Source: Salinispora cortesiana (GTDB taxonomy: Bacteria > Actinomycetota > Actinomycetes > Mycobacteriales > Micromonosporaceae). Taken from it: a stretch of DNA of 64,000 nt. The position numbers and the translations under genes are program-made. The notes beneath the pieces were generated by a model. The model saw nothing but the letters and a program-made list of their open reading frames with translations. It was not told the DNA's origin and searched no databases. This document shows, piece after piece, positions 13,863 through 22,667 of this stretch. Position 1 is the stretch's first letter, and each line of letters begins with the position of its first letter. Location of the stretch: NCBI RefSeq assembly GCF_000484695.1, contig NZ_AXVR01000001.1, positions 264,022 to 328,021 on the forward strand, in the 5' to 3' direction.

Positions 13863-16862
13863 GTGGTTATGCGTAGCAGCGCCCCCATGCCGAGGATGAG
13901 CCGACGCGGACGCGTCACGATTGGTGTCCTGGTCGGGGTGTTCGTGCTCTTCACCCTGCTCGGTTGGGGTGTGCAGGCGTGGACCGACTGGCTCTGGTTC
14001 GGCGAGGTCGACTACACCGCGGTCTTCAGCGGGGTGCTCGTCACCCGGCTGCTGCTCTTCGTCGTGGTCGGCCTGGCCATGGCGGCCATCGTCGGCGGCA
14101 ACCTCTGGCTGGCACATCGACTGCGGCCTCGACTGCGACCGCAGTCGCCGGAGCAGGCCACCCTGGAGCGATACCGGATGCTGCTCAGCCCTCGGCTCGG
14201 CATCTGGTTCACGATGGCCGCCGTCGTGGTCGGCCTCTTCGCGGGGCTGTCGGCGCAGAGCAGGTGGAGCGAGTGGCTGCTGTTCCGCAACGGCGGGGAC
14301 TTCGGAGTTAAGGACCCGGAGTTCGGGGTGGACATCGGCTTCTACGTCTTTGACCTGCCGTTCTGGCGCTATCTGCTCGGGGTCGCCTTCACCGCCGTGG
14401 TGTTGGCCCTGCTCGGGGCGCTGGCTGTGCACTATGTGTTCGGCGGGATCCGGCTCCAGGGCGTGGGCGACCGGATGAGCACTGCGGCGCGGGCCCACCT
14501 GAGCACGTTGATCGCGTTCTTCGTGTTGCTCAAGGCCGTCGCGTACGTGCTCGACCGGCGGACGATGCTGTTGGAGTACAACGACGGCGCCAACGTCTAC
14601 GGTGCCGGTTACGCCGACGTCAACGCGTTGCTGCCGGCGAAGGAGATCCTCGCCTACATCTCGGTCGTCGTGGCGATCGCGGTCCTCGTCTTCTCCAACG
14701 CCTGGATGCGGAACCTGGTCTGGCCGGGTATCTCGCTGGCCCTGCTCGGGGTCTCCGCGGTCGCCATCGGCGGCATCTACCCGTGGGCCGTGCAGACCTT
14801 CGAGGTGAAGCCGAGCGCCCGGGACAAGGAGGCGCAGTACATCGAGCGCAGCATCGAGGCGACTCGGGCGGCCTTCAGTCTGGGCGAGGCCGATACCACG
14901 CGGTACGCGGCGAGTAACCTGCAACCACCGGCGAGCCTCGCCACCGACACCTCGGTGGTGCCGAACGCCCGACTGCTGGATCCGCAGCTGGTCAGCGAGA
15001 CGTACACGCAGCTTCAGCAGGTTCGTGGCTTCTACGATTTCGGCCCCAAGCTCGACATCGACCGCTACACCGTCGACGGGAAGACCCAGGACTACGTGGT
15101 CGGGGTCCGTGAGATCAACTATGGCGAGCTGACCACGCAGCAGAGCAACTGGATCAACCGGCACACCGTCTACACCCATGGGTATGGTCTGGTCGCGGCC
15201 CCAGCGAACCGGGTGGTCTGCGGTGGCCAGCCCTACTTCGTCTCCGGATTCCTCGGGGAGCGGTCGCAGGAGGGGTGCGCCGCGCAGGTTGACCAAATTC
15301 CGGCCAGCCAGCCGCGGATCTACTACGGCGAGCGGATGGAGGCCGGCGACTACGCCATCGTCGGTAAGGCGAACCCGGAGGCCAGCCCCGCCGAGTTCGA
15401 TCGGCCGGTCGGCGAGGACGGATCCGAGTCCTACTACACCTACACCGGCTCCGGCGGTGTCGATGTCGGCTCGTTCGGTCGTCGGCTGCTCTACGCGATC
15501 AAGGAGCAGGAGTCGAACTTCCTGCTCTCCGAGGCGGTCAACGAGAACTCGAAGCTGCTCTACGTCCGTAACCCACGGGAGCGGGTGGAGAAGGTCGCCC
15601 CGTTCCTCACCGTGGACGGTGACCCGTATCCAGCGGTGATCGATGGTCGGGTGACGTGGATCATCGACGGCTACACCACCGCCGCGACCTACCCCTACGC
15701 CGAGCGGATCAACCTCCAGACCGAGACCACCGACGAGCTCACCAACCGGGGCACCTTCCAGCAGGCCCGGGAAAACATCAACTACATCCGGAACTCGGTC
15801 AAGGCGACGGTTGACGCGTACGACGGCACGGTCACGCTCTACGAGTTCGACGACGGTGACCCGGTGCTCCGGGCGTGGAACAAGGCCTTCGGCGGCGACC
15901 TGATCAAGCCGAAGACGGAGATCCCGGCCGAGTTGAGCGCCCACTTCCGCTACCCGGCTGACCTGTTCAAGGTGCAGCGGAACGTCTTCACCCGGTTCCA
16001 CGTGACCAACCCCGGTGACTTCTACTCCGGGCAGGACTTCTGGCAGGTGCCGAACGTGCCGGACGCGCCGGACAGCGGCCAGAAGCAGCCCCCGTACTAC
16101 CTCTTCACCCAGATGCCCGGGCAGGACGAGCCGCGGTTCCAGCTCACCTCGGCGGTGACGCCGAACCGACGGCAGAACCTCGCGGCACTGATCTCTGGCT
16201 CGTACGTGGACGGCAAGCCTCGGCTTGAGGTCTATGAGCTGCCGGAAGACACTCGGATCTCCGGCCCGGTGCAGGTGCACCAGCAGATGACCAACAACGC
16301 CCAGATTCGGCAGCAGCTGAACCTGCTCTCGTCGAACCAGGCTCAGGTCCAGTACGGCAACCTGCTCTCCCTGCCGTTTGGCAACGGCATGCTCTACGTC
16401 GAGCCGGTCTATGTGAAGAGCAACCAACAGCAGGCTTATCCCCTGTTGCAGAAGGTGCTCCTCTCCTACGGTGACGGTGGATCGTTCGTCGTCCTGGCCG
16501 ACAACCTCCCTGACGGCATCAAACAGCTCGTCGAGCAGGGTGAAAAGGCCGGCGCACCAACGCCTCCACCCTCCGACGACGAGACGCCCCCGAGTCCGGG
16601 CCCGACCGCGACCCCGACCCCGGCCCCGACGACTCCGAGCGCTACCCCACCCCCGTTCACGGGCGACGTGGCTGAGGCAGCCCAGCGGGTTCAGGCGGCG
16701 ATCGTGGAGCTCCGGGCCGCGCAGGAATCCGGTGACTTCGAGCGCTACGGCCGGGCGCTGCAGGCGTTGGATGAGGCGACAGCGGCCTTCGAGCAGGCAG
16801 CGGGGTCGCCCCCCGCGGCCACGCCGACCACGGCGCCGACGGGTTCACCGACCGGCGGCTGA
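13863..16862 (+). CDS. UPF0182 family membrane protein
   Basis: A 999-residue protein, close to the usual length of the actinobacterial UPF0182 family (Rv3193c about 990). About seven hydrophobic segments in the first 330 residues precede a large, probably extracytoplasmic domain. The tail is Pro/Thr-rich (about 895-930), then a short coiled-coil-like Ala/Glu segment and a Pro/Thr end. Function unknown. GTG 13863 is favoured over ATG 13869 because GGAG lies 6 nt before it. It follows the PDZ/Lon-like protease gene, a conserved order. Confidence 0.9.
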   Translation: MVMRSSAPMPRMSRRGRVTIGVLVGVFVLFTLLGWGVQAWTDWLWFGEVDYTAVFSGVLVTRLLLFVVVGLAMAAIVGGNLWLAHRLRPRLRPQSPEQATLERYRMLLSPRLGIWFTMAAVVVGLFAGLSAQSRWSEWLLFRNGGDFGVKDPEFGVDIGFYVFDLPFWRYLLGVAFTAVVLALLGALAVHYVFGGIRLQGVGDRMSTAARAHLSTLIAFFVLLKAVAYVLDRRTMLLEYNDGANVYGAGYADVNALLPAKEILAYISVVVAIAVLVFSNAWMRNLVWPGISLALLGVSAVAIGGIYPWAVQTFEVKPSARDKEAQYIERSIEATRAAFSLGEADTTRYAASNLQPPASLATDTSVVPNARLLDPQLVSETYTQLQQVRGFYDFGPKLDIDRYTVDGKTQDYVVGVREINYGELTTQQSNWINRHTVYTHGYGLVAAPANRVVCGGQPYFVSGFLGERSQEGCAAQVDQIPASQPRIYYGERMEAGDYAIVGKANPEASPAEFDRPVGEDGSESYYTYTGSGGVDVGSFGRRLLYAIKEQESNFLLSEAVNENSKLLYVRNPRERVEKVAPFLTVDGDPYPAVIDGRVTWIIDGYTTAATYPYAERINLQTETTDELTNRGTFQQARENINYIRNSVKATVDAYDGTVTLYEFDDGDPVLRAWNKAFGGDLIKPKTEIPAELSAHFRYPADLFKVQRNVFTRFHVTNPGDFYSGQDFWQVPNVPDAPDSGQKQPPYYLFTQMPGQDEPRFQLTSAVTPNRRQNLAALISGSYVDGKPRLEVYELPEDTRISGPVQVHQQMTNNAQIRQQLNLLSSNQAQVQYGNLLSLPFGNGMLYVEPVYVKSNQQQAYPLLQKVLLSYGDGGSFVVLADNLPDGIKQLVEQGEKAGAPTPPPSDDETPPSPGPTATPTPAPTTPSATPPPFTGDVAEAAQRVQAAIVELRAAQESGDFERYGRALQALDEATAAFEQAAGSPPAATPTTAPTGSPTGG

Positions 16863-16879
16863 CCCCGCACCCTACGATC

Positions 16880-16914
16880 AACGACGCCCCTGGGAATACC
16901 GGGGGCGTCGTTGT
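16880..16914 (+). terminator. Stem-loop terminator after UPF0182
   Basis: A 12-bp perfect stem (16880-16891 with 16903-16914) ending in GTTGTGT lies 17 nt after the stop codon. Confidence 0.7.
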
Positions 16915-16978
16915 GTCTGCCCGGCGGAGGGGCCGTTTTGCATTAGCCCGGGGTGGTGCGCTAACGTTTACGAGCCGA

Positions 16979-17052
16979 CGCGGGGTGGAGCAGCTCGGTA
17001 GCTCGCTGGGCTCATAACCCAGAGGTCGCAGGTTCAAATCCTGTCCCCGCTA
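16979..17052 (+). tRNA. Initiator tRNA-Met (CAT), copy 1
   Basis: A 74-nt cloverleaf without encoded CCA. The anticodon loop is CTCATAA on a stem with three consecutive G:C pairs (CTGGG/CCCAG). Position 1 is C opposite U72, so the first acceptor pair is unpaired, a hallmark of initiator tRNA. The T-arm reads GGTTCAAATCC. An identical second copy lies 889 bp downstream. Confidence 0.97.
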
Positions 17053-17059
17053 CTTGTTC

Positions 17060-17090
17060 GAAAGCCCCGGAGGAATCCTCCGGGGCTTTC
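17060..17090 (+). terminator. Terminator after initiator tRNA copy 1
   Basis: A perfect 14-bp stem GAAAGCCCCGGAGG / CCTCCGGGGCTTTC with a 3-nt loop, 8 nt after the tRNA. Confidence 0.8.
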
Positions 17091-17131
17091 GCGTATTGGT
17101 AGGCCCGGCGGGACTGTCCCGATGAGGTTTG

Positions 17132-17719
17132 TTAGGCGGGGTCGTCGGTTTGCCGGGTGTAGTGCAGGACGACCACACCACTGGCAAACGGGCGCGTCGA
17201 GGTGAGCGTGAGGCGGTGCGGGTCGAAGCCCCGGTCAACCAGCGGGATACCGCTGCCGGCGACGACCGGGTTGAGTTTGAGCACCAGTTCGTCGATTTCG
17301 TCGAGAAGCTGACCGGCGAGCTGTCCGCCACCGCAGAGCCAGATGTCGCGGCCGGGCCGTGCCCTGAGCTGGCGGACGAAGGCGCTCGGGTCGCCGGAGA
17401 CGACCTCCACGTCCGGGTAGCTGGCCGGGGCCAGCGAGCGGCTGAAGACGTACTGCTTCAGGTGGTCGTAGGGGCTGGTGTAACCGAGCTTGAGGCCCGG
17501 CTCGTAGGTGACGCGGCCCATCAGCACGGTGTCGAAACGACCGGTGGGCGGGGATGCGACGCCGAGCTGGGTGTGGGTGAAGGTGGGTAGCGTCTGGGGC
17601 CATTCGGCCACCAGGTAGGGCGCTACATCGGGCTCCAGGGGGAAGAAGTCGAACGATCCGTCGGGCGCGGCGATGAAGCCGTCGAGCGTGGCGGCGACGA
17701 AGTAGACGAGCTTTCGCAA
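17132..17719 (-). CDS. RibD C-terminal/dihydrofolate reductase family protein
   Basis: A 195-residue NADPH-dependent reductase-like protein with the DHFR/RibD_C fold. It starts MRKLVYFVAATLDGFIAAPDG, the standard opening of this family, has VLMGRVTYE near residue 75, and IWLCGGGQLAGQLL near 140. The TTG start at 17719 has GGAG 5 nt upstream. Members are usually uncharacterised and are not the essential folA. The gene lies between two identical initiator tRNA genes on the opposite strand, so it may have arrived with, or caused, the tRNA duplication. Confidence 0.87.
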   Translation of the reverse strand: MRKLVYFVAATLDGFIAAPDGSFDFFPLEPDVAPYLVAEWPQTLPTFTHTQLGVASPPTGRFDTVLMGRVTYEPGLKLGYTSPYDHLKQYVFSRSLAPASYPDVEVVSGDPSAFVRQLRARPGRDIWLCGGGQLAGQLLDEIDELVLKLNPVVAGSGIPLVDRGFDPHRLTLTSTRPFASGVVVLHYTRQTDDPA

Positions 17720-17867
17720 AGCGACTCCGATGTTCGGGTGGTCCACAGAGGTGGTCGTGGATCGGCGCGAATCTACAACACCGGTCGTGGATGTACTGGG
17801 TAAATACCCGAGCATCGGGGGGGTGCGGATCATGGCCGGATCTGGTGGGGTACAGTAGTGAAGCCGA

Positions 17868-17941
17868 CGCGGGGTGGAGCAGCTCGGTAGCTCGCTGGGC
17901 TCATAACCCAGAGGTCGCAGGTTCAAATCCTGTCCCCGCTA
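17868..17941 (+). tRNA. Initiator tRNA-Met (CAT), copy 2
   Basis: The 74 nt are identical to the copy at 16979-17052, including the C1/U72 mismatch and the three G:C anticodon-stem pairs. The preceding bases GCCGA and following CTTGT are also shared, while the sequences further out differ, so each copy has its own promoter and terminator. Confidence 0.97.
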
Positions 17942-17947
17942 CTTGTG

Positions 17948-17980
17948 CGAAGGCCCTGGAGGTTTCCTCCAGGGCCTTCG
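17948..17980 (+). terminator. Terminator after initiator tRNA copy 2
   Basis: A perfect 15-bp stem (17948-17962 with 17966-17980) and TTT loop. It has the same architecture as the first tRNA's terminator but a diverged sequence with compensating changes. Confidence 0.8.
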
Positions 17981-18017
17981 CCGTACCCGGCTTGCGTGGC
18001 TCGGTCAGGATGGGGTC

Positions 18018-18260
18018 ATGTCTGCATTCGCGAAGTGGTGGGGCCGGCTCAGCACGGTCCTCGGTGCGGTCGTACTGGCGGTCTTTGTCCCGGTGGCGGC
18101 CTGGGCGGCCAGTGGCCCGGGTGAGCTGGCGGTTGAGGCCGCCCGGCGCCGCCGCGGAGGCTTCGGTTTCCTCGGGTTCTTTTGTTGCCTGGTCGTGGTC
18201 GTCGTGATCGTGTTGCTCGTCCTGCGGGTCCTCCGTGGTCGGCGCGGCCCCCGGCGCTGA
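18018..18260 (+). CDS. Small membrane protein, hypothetical
   Basis: An 80-residue protein with two hydrophobic helices: residues about 12-32 (which could also be a signal peptide ending AWA-AS) and about 49-70 (a Val-rich run). A basic RRRR cluster lies between them and the tail is RGRRGPRR. ATG 18018 with AGGATGGGG upstream. No family recognised; the second helix plus Arg tail resembles small single-pass membrane proteins. Confidence 0.65.
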   Translation: MSAFAKWWGRLSTVLGAVVLAVFVPVAAWAASGPGELAVEAARRRRGGFGFLGFFCCLVVVVVIVLLVLRVLRGRRGPRR

Positions 18261-18359
18261 GCCGACCAGCGGGGTCCCCGGCGTGCCTCCTGCGTCGGGT
18301 CTTGCGGGCCGAGCTCTGCCGCCGCGGGTCGATCTGGGTCGCGTGATGTACTAGCTCGC

Positions 18360-19193
18360 GTGGAACTTCTGCACTCGGGCAAGGTTCGGGATGTCTACGC
18401 TGACGGCGACGACCTGATCCTGGTCGCCTCGGACCGCGTCTCTGTCTACGACGTCGTGCTGCCGACGCCGATCCCGGAGAAGGGCAAACTTCTCACGGCA
18501 CTCTCCCTGTGGTGGTTCGACCAGCTCGCCGAGCTGGTGCCGAATCACGTGCTCTCGGCGACCGACGTGCCGCCGGAGTTCGCCGGCCGGGCGATTCGGT
18601 GCCGGCGACTGGAGATGGTTCCGGTGGAGTGCGTGGCCCGGGGCTACCTGGTCGGTGGCGGCTTCGCCGAGTACCAGCGCACCGGAATGGTCTCCGGGAT
18701 CGAACTGCCGCGCGGAATGGTCGAGGCGGCCGCCCTGCCGGAGCCGATCTTCACTCCCTCCACCAAGGCGCCGGTTGGAGAGCACGACCAGCCAATGACC
18801 TTCGGTGAGGTGGTGGAGAAGGTTGGCGCCGAGACCGCCGAGCGGCTGCGCCAGATCACGCTCGACGTTTACCGACGGGGAGCCGAACTCGCCGCCGACC
18901 GAGGAATTTTGATCGCCGACACCAAGATCGAGTTGGGTTGGGCTGCCGATGGCACGCTGACGGTCGGCGACGAGCTGTTGACCTCGGACTCGTCCCGGTT
19001 CTGGCCGGCCGAGTCGTACCAGCCGGGACGCGCCCAGTTCTCGTACGACAAGCAGTACGTGCGGGACTGGGCCACCAGGAGCGGGTGGGACAAGCAGAGC
19101 CCGGCGCCGGAGGTGCCGGGTGAGGTCGTTGACGCCACCCGTGCCCGCTACGTCGATGTCTACGAGAAACTCACCGGCGAGCGCTGGGGCTGA
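18360..19193 (+). CDS. purC: Phosphoribosylaminoimidazole-succinocarboxamide synthase
   Basis: A 277-residue SAICAR synthetase, which ligates aspartate to CAIR with ATP in purine synthesis. Diagnostic blocks: LLHSGKVRDVY near the N-terminus, LILVASDRVSVYD, PVECVARGYLVGGG near 97, IFTPSTKAP near 135, and ILIADTKIELG near 184. The GTG start at 18360 is close to a TACTAG element and lacks a Shine-Dalgarno. The PRPP synthetase gene follows 22 nt after, a sensible pairing because PRPP is the purine precursor. Confidence 0.96.
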   Translation: MELLHSGKVRDVYADGDDLILVASDRVSVYDVVLPTPIPEKGKLLTALSLWWFDQLAELVPNHVLSATDVPPEFAGRAIRCRRLEMVPVECVARGYLVGGGFAEYQRTGMVSGIELPRGMVEAAALPEPIFTPSTKAPVGEHDQPMTFGEVVEKVGAETAERLRQITLDVYRRGAELAADRGILIADTKIELGWAADGTLTVGDELLTSDSSRFWPAESYQPGRAQFSYDKQYVRDWATRSGWDKQSPAPEVPGEVVDATRARYVDVYEKLTGERWG

Positions 19194-19215
19194 TCGGGTC
19201 GTAGAATCGGCAGCT

Positions 19216-20154
19216 GTGCGCCAGCTCGCCGTTTTCAGTGGAAGCGCCCATCCTGAGCTCAGTGCGGAGATCTGCACCCACCTGGGGGTGCCGCTGTACC
19301 CGACTCGGGTGTCCCGATTCGCCAACGACTGCCTGGAAGTGCAGTTACAGGCCAACTGCCGGGAACGGGACGTCTTCCTGATCCAGCCGCTGGTCCCGCC
19401 AGTGCAGGAGCACCTGGTCGAGCTGCTGTTCATGGTCAACGCGGCCCGGGGAGCCTCGGCCGGTCGGATCAGCGTGGTGCTACCGCACTACGCGTACGCC
19501 CGCTCCGACAAGAAGGATGCGCCGCGGATCTCGATCGGTGGCCGGTTGGTCGCGGACCTGCTCACCGCGGCCGGCGCCGATCGGGTACTCACGATGACCC
19601 TGCACTCGCCGCAGGTCTATGGCTTCTTCGGCATCCCGGTCGATCACCTGCATGCGATACGCGAACTAGCCGCCCACTTCCGGGCGCTCGACCTGAGCAA
19701 CACCGTGGTGGTCTCGCCAGATCTGGGCTACGTCAAGGAGGCGGCGGTCTTCGCCCGGCAGCTCGGTACGCCGGTCGCCGCCGCTGCCAAGCAGCGCTTC
19801 GGGGGCGACCGGGTGGAGATCAGCACGATCATCGGCGAGGTGCGGGGCCGGGACGTGATTGTGGTGGATGACGAGATCGTTAAGGGCAGCACGGTGGTCG
19901 AGCTGATGGGGCACCTGCGCGAGTTGGAGGTCCGCTCGATCCGACTGGCCTGCACCCACGGCCTCCTCGTGAACGGAGCCGTGCAGCGGTTGAGCGAGCA
20001 GGAGGAGGTGCGGGAGATCGTCTGCACCAACACGGTTCCCGTCCCCACCGAGAAGCGGGTGCCCAAGCTGACCGTACTGTCGGTGGCCCCTGCGTTGGCC
20101 GAGGCGATTCGTCGGATTCACAACGGCGAGTCGGTGAGCGCGCTCTTCGGCTGA
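19216..20154 (+). CDS. Ribose-phosphate pyrophosphokinase (PRPP synthetase)
   Basis: A 312-residue PRPP synthetase/phosphoribosyltransferase-fold enzyme. It makes PRPP from ribose-5-phosphate and ATP. Motifs: FANDCLEVQLQANCR (flexible region), YARSDKKDAPRISIGG near 95, the active-site histidine region TLHSPQVYGFF, and the PRPP loop VVDDEIVKGSTV near 215. GTG 19216 is preceded by a near-perfect TAGAAT 8 nt upstream, so transcription probably starts at or next to the start codon. A longer frame from 19120 overlaps purC and is rejected. The symbol prs is withheld because a second paralogue near glmU is usual in actinomycetes. Confidence 0.9.
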   Translation: MRQLAVFSGSAHPELSAEICTHLGVPLYPTRVSRFANDCLEVQLQANCRERDVFLIQPLVPPVQEHLVELLFMVNAARGASAGRISVVLPHYAYARSDKKDAPRISIGGRLVADLLTAAGADRVLTMTLHSPQVYGFFGIPVDHLHAIRELAAHFRALDLSNTVVVSPDLGYVKEAAVFARQLGTPVAAAAKQRFGGDRVEISTIIGEVRGRDVIVVDDEIVKGSTVVELMGHLRELEVRSIRLACTHGLLVNGAVQRLSEQEEVREIVCTNTVPVPTEKRVPKLTVLSVAPALAEAIRRIHNGESVSALFG

Positions 20155-20169
20155 ACCAGCCTGCCCTGG

Positions 20170-20625
20170 CTAGTCGGGAGCGGGGTGTGGGATCGGCAGC
20201 AGGGTCGTGATGCGGACGACCGTGCCGGCTCGGTCGGACGTCACGTCCATGGTGTCGCTCAGCTCGCGAGCCAGCCAGAGCCCCCAGCCACCGACCGATT
20301 CCGGGGCTGGGCGGCGGTGGTCCCCGAGCAGGCGGCTGTTGACTCCCTCCCCATGGTCGGAGACCTCGCAGACCAGGCTCCCGGCCTGCCGCCATATCCG
20401 TAGCGACCCACGGCCGCCACCGTGACGAACCGCGTTGGTGGTCAGTTCGTTGACCGCCAGCACAAAGTCGTTGAGCCGCTGGCCCCGCAGGCCCGCCGCG
20501 TGCGCGCACGCGGAGACCGAGTGGCGTAGCTGGGTCACCTGTCTCTGGTCGAAGGCGGTGGCGATCAACAGACAGGGTTCCGGGGGTGCCGCCGCGCGCG
20601 GTAGGTCCGGGTCTGCGTTCGTCAT
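20170..20625 (-). CDS. HATPase anti-sigma-factor-like protein
   Basis: A 151-residue protein with a single GHKL/HATPase_c_2 domain: the N-box NDFVLAVNELTTNAVRHGG near residue 53-70, then VCEVSDHGEGV (G1 box) and GGWGLWLARELSD (G2 box). No histidine phospho-acceptor domain is present, so this is a RsbW/SpoIIAB-type serine kinase or anti-sigma factor rather than a sensor. ATG 20625 follows GGGAAGGG. No anti-anti-sigma partner is adjacent. Convergent with the PRPP synthetase gene. Confidence 0.88.
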   Translation of the reverse strand: MTNADPDLPRAAAPPEPCLLIATAFDQRQVTQLRHSVSACAHAAGLRGQRLNDFVLAVNELTTNAVRHGGGRGSLRIWRQAGSLVCEVSDHGEGVNSRLLGDHRRPAPESVGGWGLWLARELSDTMDVTSDRAGTVVRITTLLPIPHPAPD

Positions 20626-20716
20626 GGCCCTTCCCGGCAGGGATCACGGTGCGGAATAGTGGCATTTTCACCGTACGCCAGGGCCGCTACCCACATCGAT
20701 GTCCGACCGTCGAGGG

Positions 20717-21289
20717 CTAGCCCGCCGGCGGCGGGCGGGTCTCGTGGACCGCCAGCTCCTCGGCGCTCGCACCGCCGCCGGCCGAACCCGCGTCGTATGC
20801 GACCGAGTCGGTCTCCTGGTCGGGATGGGCACCCTCGTCCGGCTCAACCAGCCGACCCACCTGGGCGTCGGCGCCGCTGCCGAGCAGGCCGTGGTCGTAG
20901 AGGGAGACCGGGGAGTTCGGATCGGAGGACGGTCCCGGTTCGAACACGTCAGCGTCGAGCTGGGCCTGGGCGGCCTGCTCCGGGCTGTTCGCCTCAGCGG
21001 CGATGTCCGGGTCCACCGGGCCGGCCAACGGATCATCCGCCGGCCGCTCGTACCGTTCCCGGCCGAGTTTGGCATTCAGCGACTCGCCGTCGAGCTGCTC
21101 GTCGGCGGTGGTCCCGAACCGGTCGACCGCGACCGGCATCCGGTCCCCGGGCAGCTGCGCCGGGTCCGGGCCGTCTGCCTCCCGCCCAGTCCGGACATCG
21201 TCGTTCGCGGTCGAGTCGTCGTCGGCGGTGTCGGGCAGGCCCACCGCCTCCGGGTCAGACACCGGGGTCGGGTACTCGTCGTCGCGCAT
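20717..21289 (-). CDS. DUF5709 acidic protein
   Basis: A 190-residue, strongly acidic, Pro/Ala/Asp-rich soluble protein. The C-terminal half (VSLYDHGLLG...VGRLVEPDEGAHPDQETDSVAYD) is the DUF5709 signature seen across actinomycetes. It looks largely disordered, with no catalytic motif. ATG 21289. Function unknown; it is the only gene between the HATPase and the glycosyltransferase. Confidence 0.8.
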   Translation of the reverse strand: MRDDEYPTPVSDPEAVGLPDTADDDSTANDDVRTGREADGPDPAQLPGDRMPVAVDRFGTTADEQLDGESLNAKLGRERYERPADDPLAGPVDPDIAAEANSPEQAAQAQLDADVFEPGPSSDPNSPVSLYDHGLLGSGADAQVGRLVEPDEGAHPDQETDSVAYDAGSAGGGASAEELAVHETRPPPAG

Positions 21290-21329
21290 GCCGATGCTCT
21301 ACCCGCTGCCCCACGTCTCGTAACCGTCG

Positions 21330-21358
21330 CTGTGGCAGCCATCGGCCGGCTGCCACAG
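21330..21358. other. Hairpin in the DUF5709/glycosyltransferase divergent region
   Basis: A perfect 11-bp repeat CTGTGGCAGCC / GGCTGCCACAG with a 7-nt loop lies between two divergent genes, so it is not at a transcript end. It could be an operator or a 5'-UTR structure of the DUF5709 mRNA, whose start is 41 nt away. Confidence 0.45.
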
Positions 21359-21464
21359 CCGTTTCGGTGCCGCCGATCTGCCAGGTTTTGACTCCCCGAC
21401 CCCGGGTTAATGGGACCCTCTGACCGGGAGGACCCCGCCACTGTGACGATGCCTGGAGGTAACC

Positions 21465-22667
21465 ATGCGCGTCGGTCTCGTCTGCGCGCACGCTGACCCG
21501 TCCCGGCGTGCCGGCGGCCCGTCTGTCGGGACCCACCAGCACATCGCCCGGGTCGCCGCTGAACTCGCTGGGCGGGGCCACGACGTCCGGCTCTACGAGC
21601 GCCGAGACGCCCCGGACCAGGCGGTGACGGCGACGGCGGACGGCTACCGGGTTGAGCGGGTCCCGGTCGGTCCCGCCGCGGCGGTGCCCACCGGCGAGTT
21701 GGTTGGCTACCTCGCCGAATACGGCCGTTGGCTGACCGATCGGTGGGCGGACGACTGGGCGCCGGAGATGGTGCACGGGCACTACTGGCTCGGTGGGCTC
21801 GCCGCCGCGCACGCTGTCCGCGAGACCGACATCCCGATCGTGCAGACGTTCCACTCGCTCGGGTTGGAACAACTGCGCCGCCTCGGCGCGCGCTACAGCG
21901 CGCCAGTGGAGCGGATTCCGCTGGAGCGGGCACTCGTTCGGGTGGTGGACATCGCGGTGGCCCAGTCCAACGACGAGGTGGACGAACTAGGCCGGATGGG
22001 TCTACAACGTGCCTCGGTGGCGCTGGTCCCACCAGGGGTAGACGCGGAGCTGTTTCACCCCGACGGGGAGGCGGCACCGCGCGAGGCGCGACCGCGGATC
22101 CTCTCCGTGACCAACCTCGACCCCGGCCATGGCCAGGAGGATTTGATCCGGGTGATCCGGATGGCTGGCGACGCGGAACTGGTGATCGTCGGGGGCCCAC
22201 CGGGCGAGCAGCTCGCCGGGCACACCGAGGCACGCCAGCTCCAGGAACTGGCCGAGCGCAACGGGGTGGCCGATCAGGTGACTCTGGTGGGAGCGGTGCC
22301 GCACGAGCAACTGGCCACCTGGTACCGCTCGGCGGACGTGGTGGCGTGTACGTCGGGTTACGCCTCGGCCGGCCGGGTGTCGTTGGAGGCGATGGCCTGT
22401 GGCGTGCCGGTCGTCGGGTACGCGATGGGTGGGGTCGCCGACGTGGTCGTGGACGAGGTCACCGGACAGCTGGTGCCGCCGGGCGACGTACGCGCCCTGG
22501 GGGTGACGTTGCGTCGGCTGATGACCGACAGCGCCGGGCGGTTCGCCTACGGGCACGCCGCCGTGGACCGGGTGCGGTGCAGCTACACGTGGGAGCGGAC
22601 CGGCGCTGCGCTGGAACGGCTCTACGAGCGGGTGGCCCGCTGCCGTGCCCCGGTTGAGGCCGCCTGA
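21465..22667 (+). CDS. Glycosyltransferase family 4
   Basis: A 400-residue GT-B retaining glycosyltransferase. The N-terminal domain starts MRVGLVCAHADPSRRAGGPSVGTHQHI (acceptor-side glycine loop). The C-terminal donor domain carries PRILSVTNLDPGHGQEDLI, and the E-x7-E motif appears as ASAGRVSLEAMACGVPVVG near residue 315. Resembles the MshA/sucrose-synthase-like GT4 group, but I would not call it mshA: the acceptor is unknown. ATG has GGAGG upstream. The stop overlaps the convergent transporter gene by 46 bp. Confidence 0.9.
   Translation: MRVGLVCAHADPSRRAGGPSVGTHQHIARVAAELAGRGHDVRLYERRDAPDQAVTATADGYRVERVPVGPAAAVPTGELVGYLAEYGRWLTDRWADDWAPEMVHGHYWLGGLAAAHAVRETDIPIVQTFHSLGLEQLRRLGARYSAPVERIPLERALVRVVDIAVAQSNDEVDELGRMGLQRASVALVPPGVDAELFHPDGEAAPREARPRILSVTNLDPGHGQEDLIRVIRMAGDAELVIVGGPPGEQLAGHTEARQLQELAERNGVADQVTLVGAVPHEQLATWYRSADVVACTSGYASAGRVSLEAMACGVPVVGYAMGGVADVVVDEVTGQLVPPGDVRALGVTLRRLMTDSAGRFAYGHAAVDRVRCSYTWERTGAALERLYERVARCRAPVEAA

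Noticed and set aside
13839..16427. 862-codon minus-strand ORF opposite UPF0182
   Set aside because: It mirrors the GC-rich codon pattern of the real gene on the other strand, has no domain and no ribosome site. UPF0182 is clearly the coding frame.
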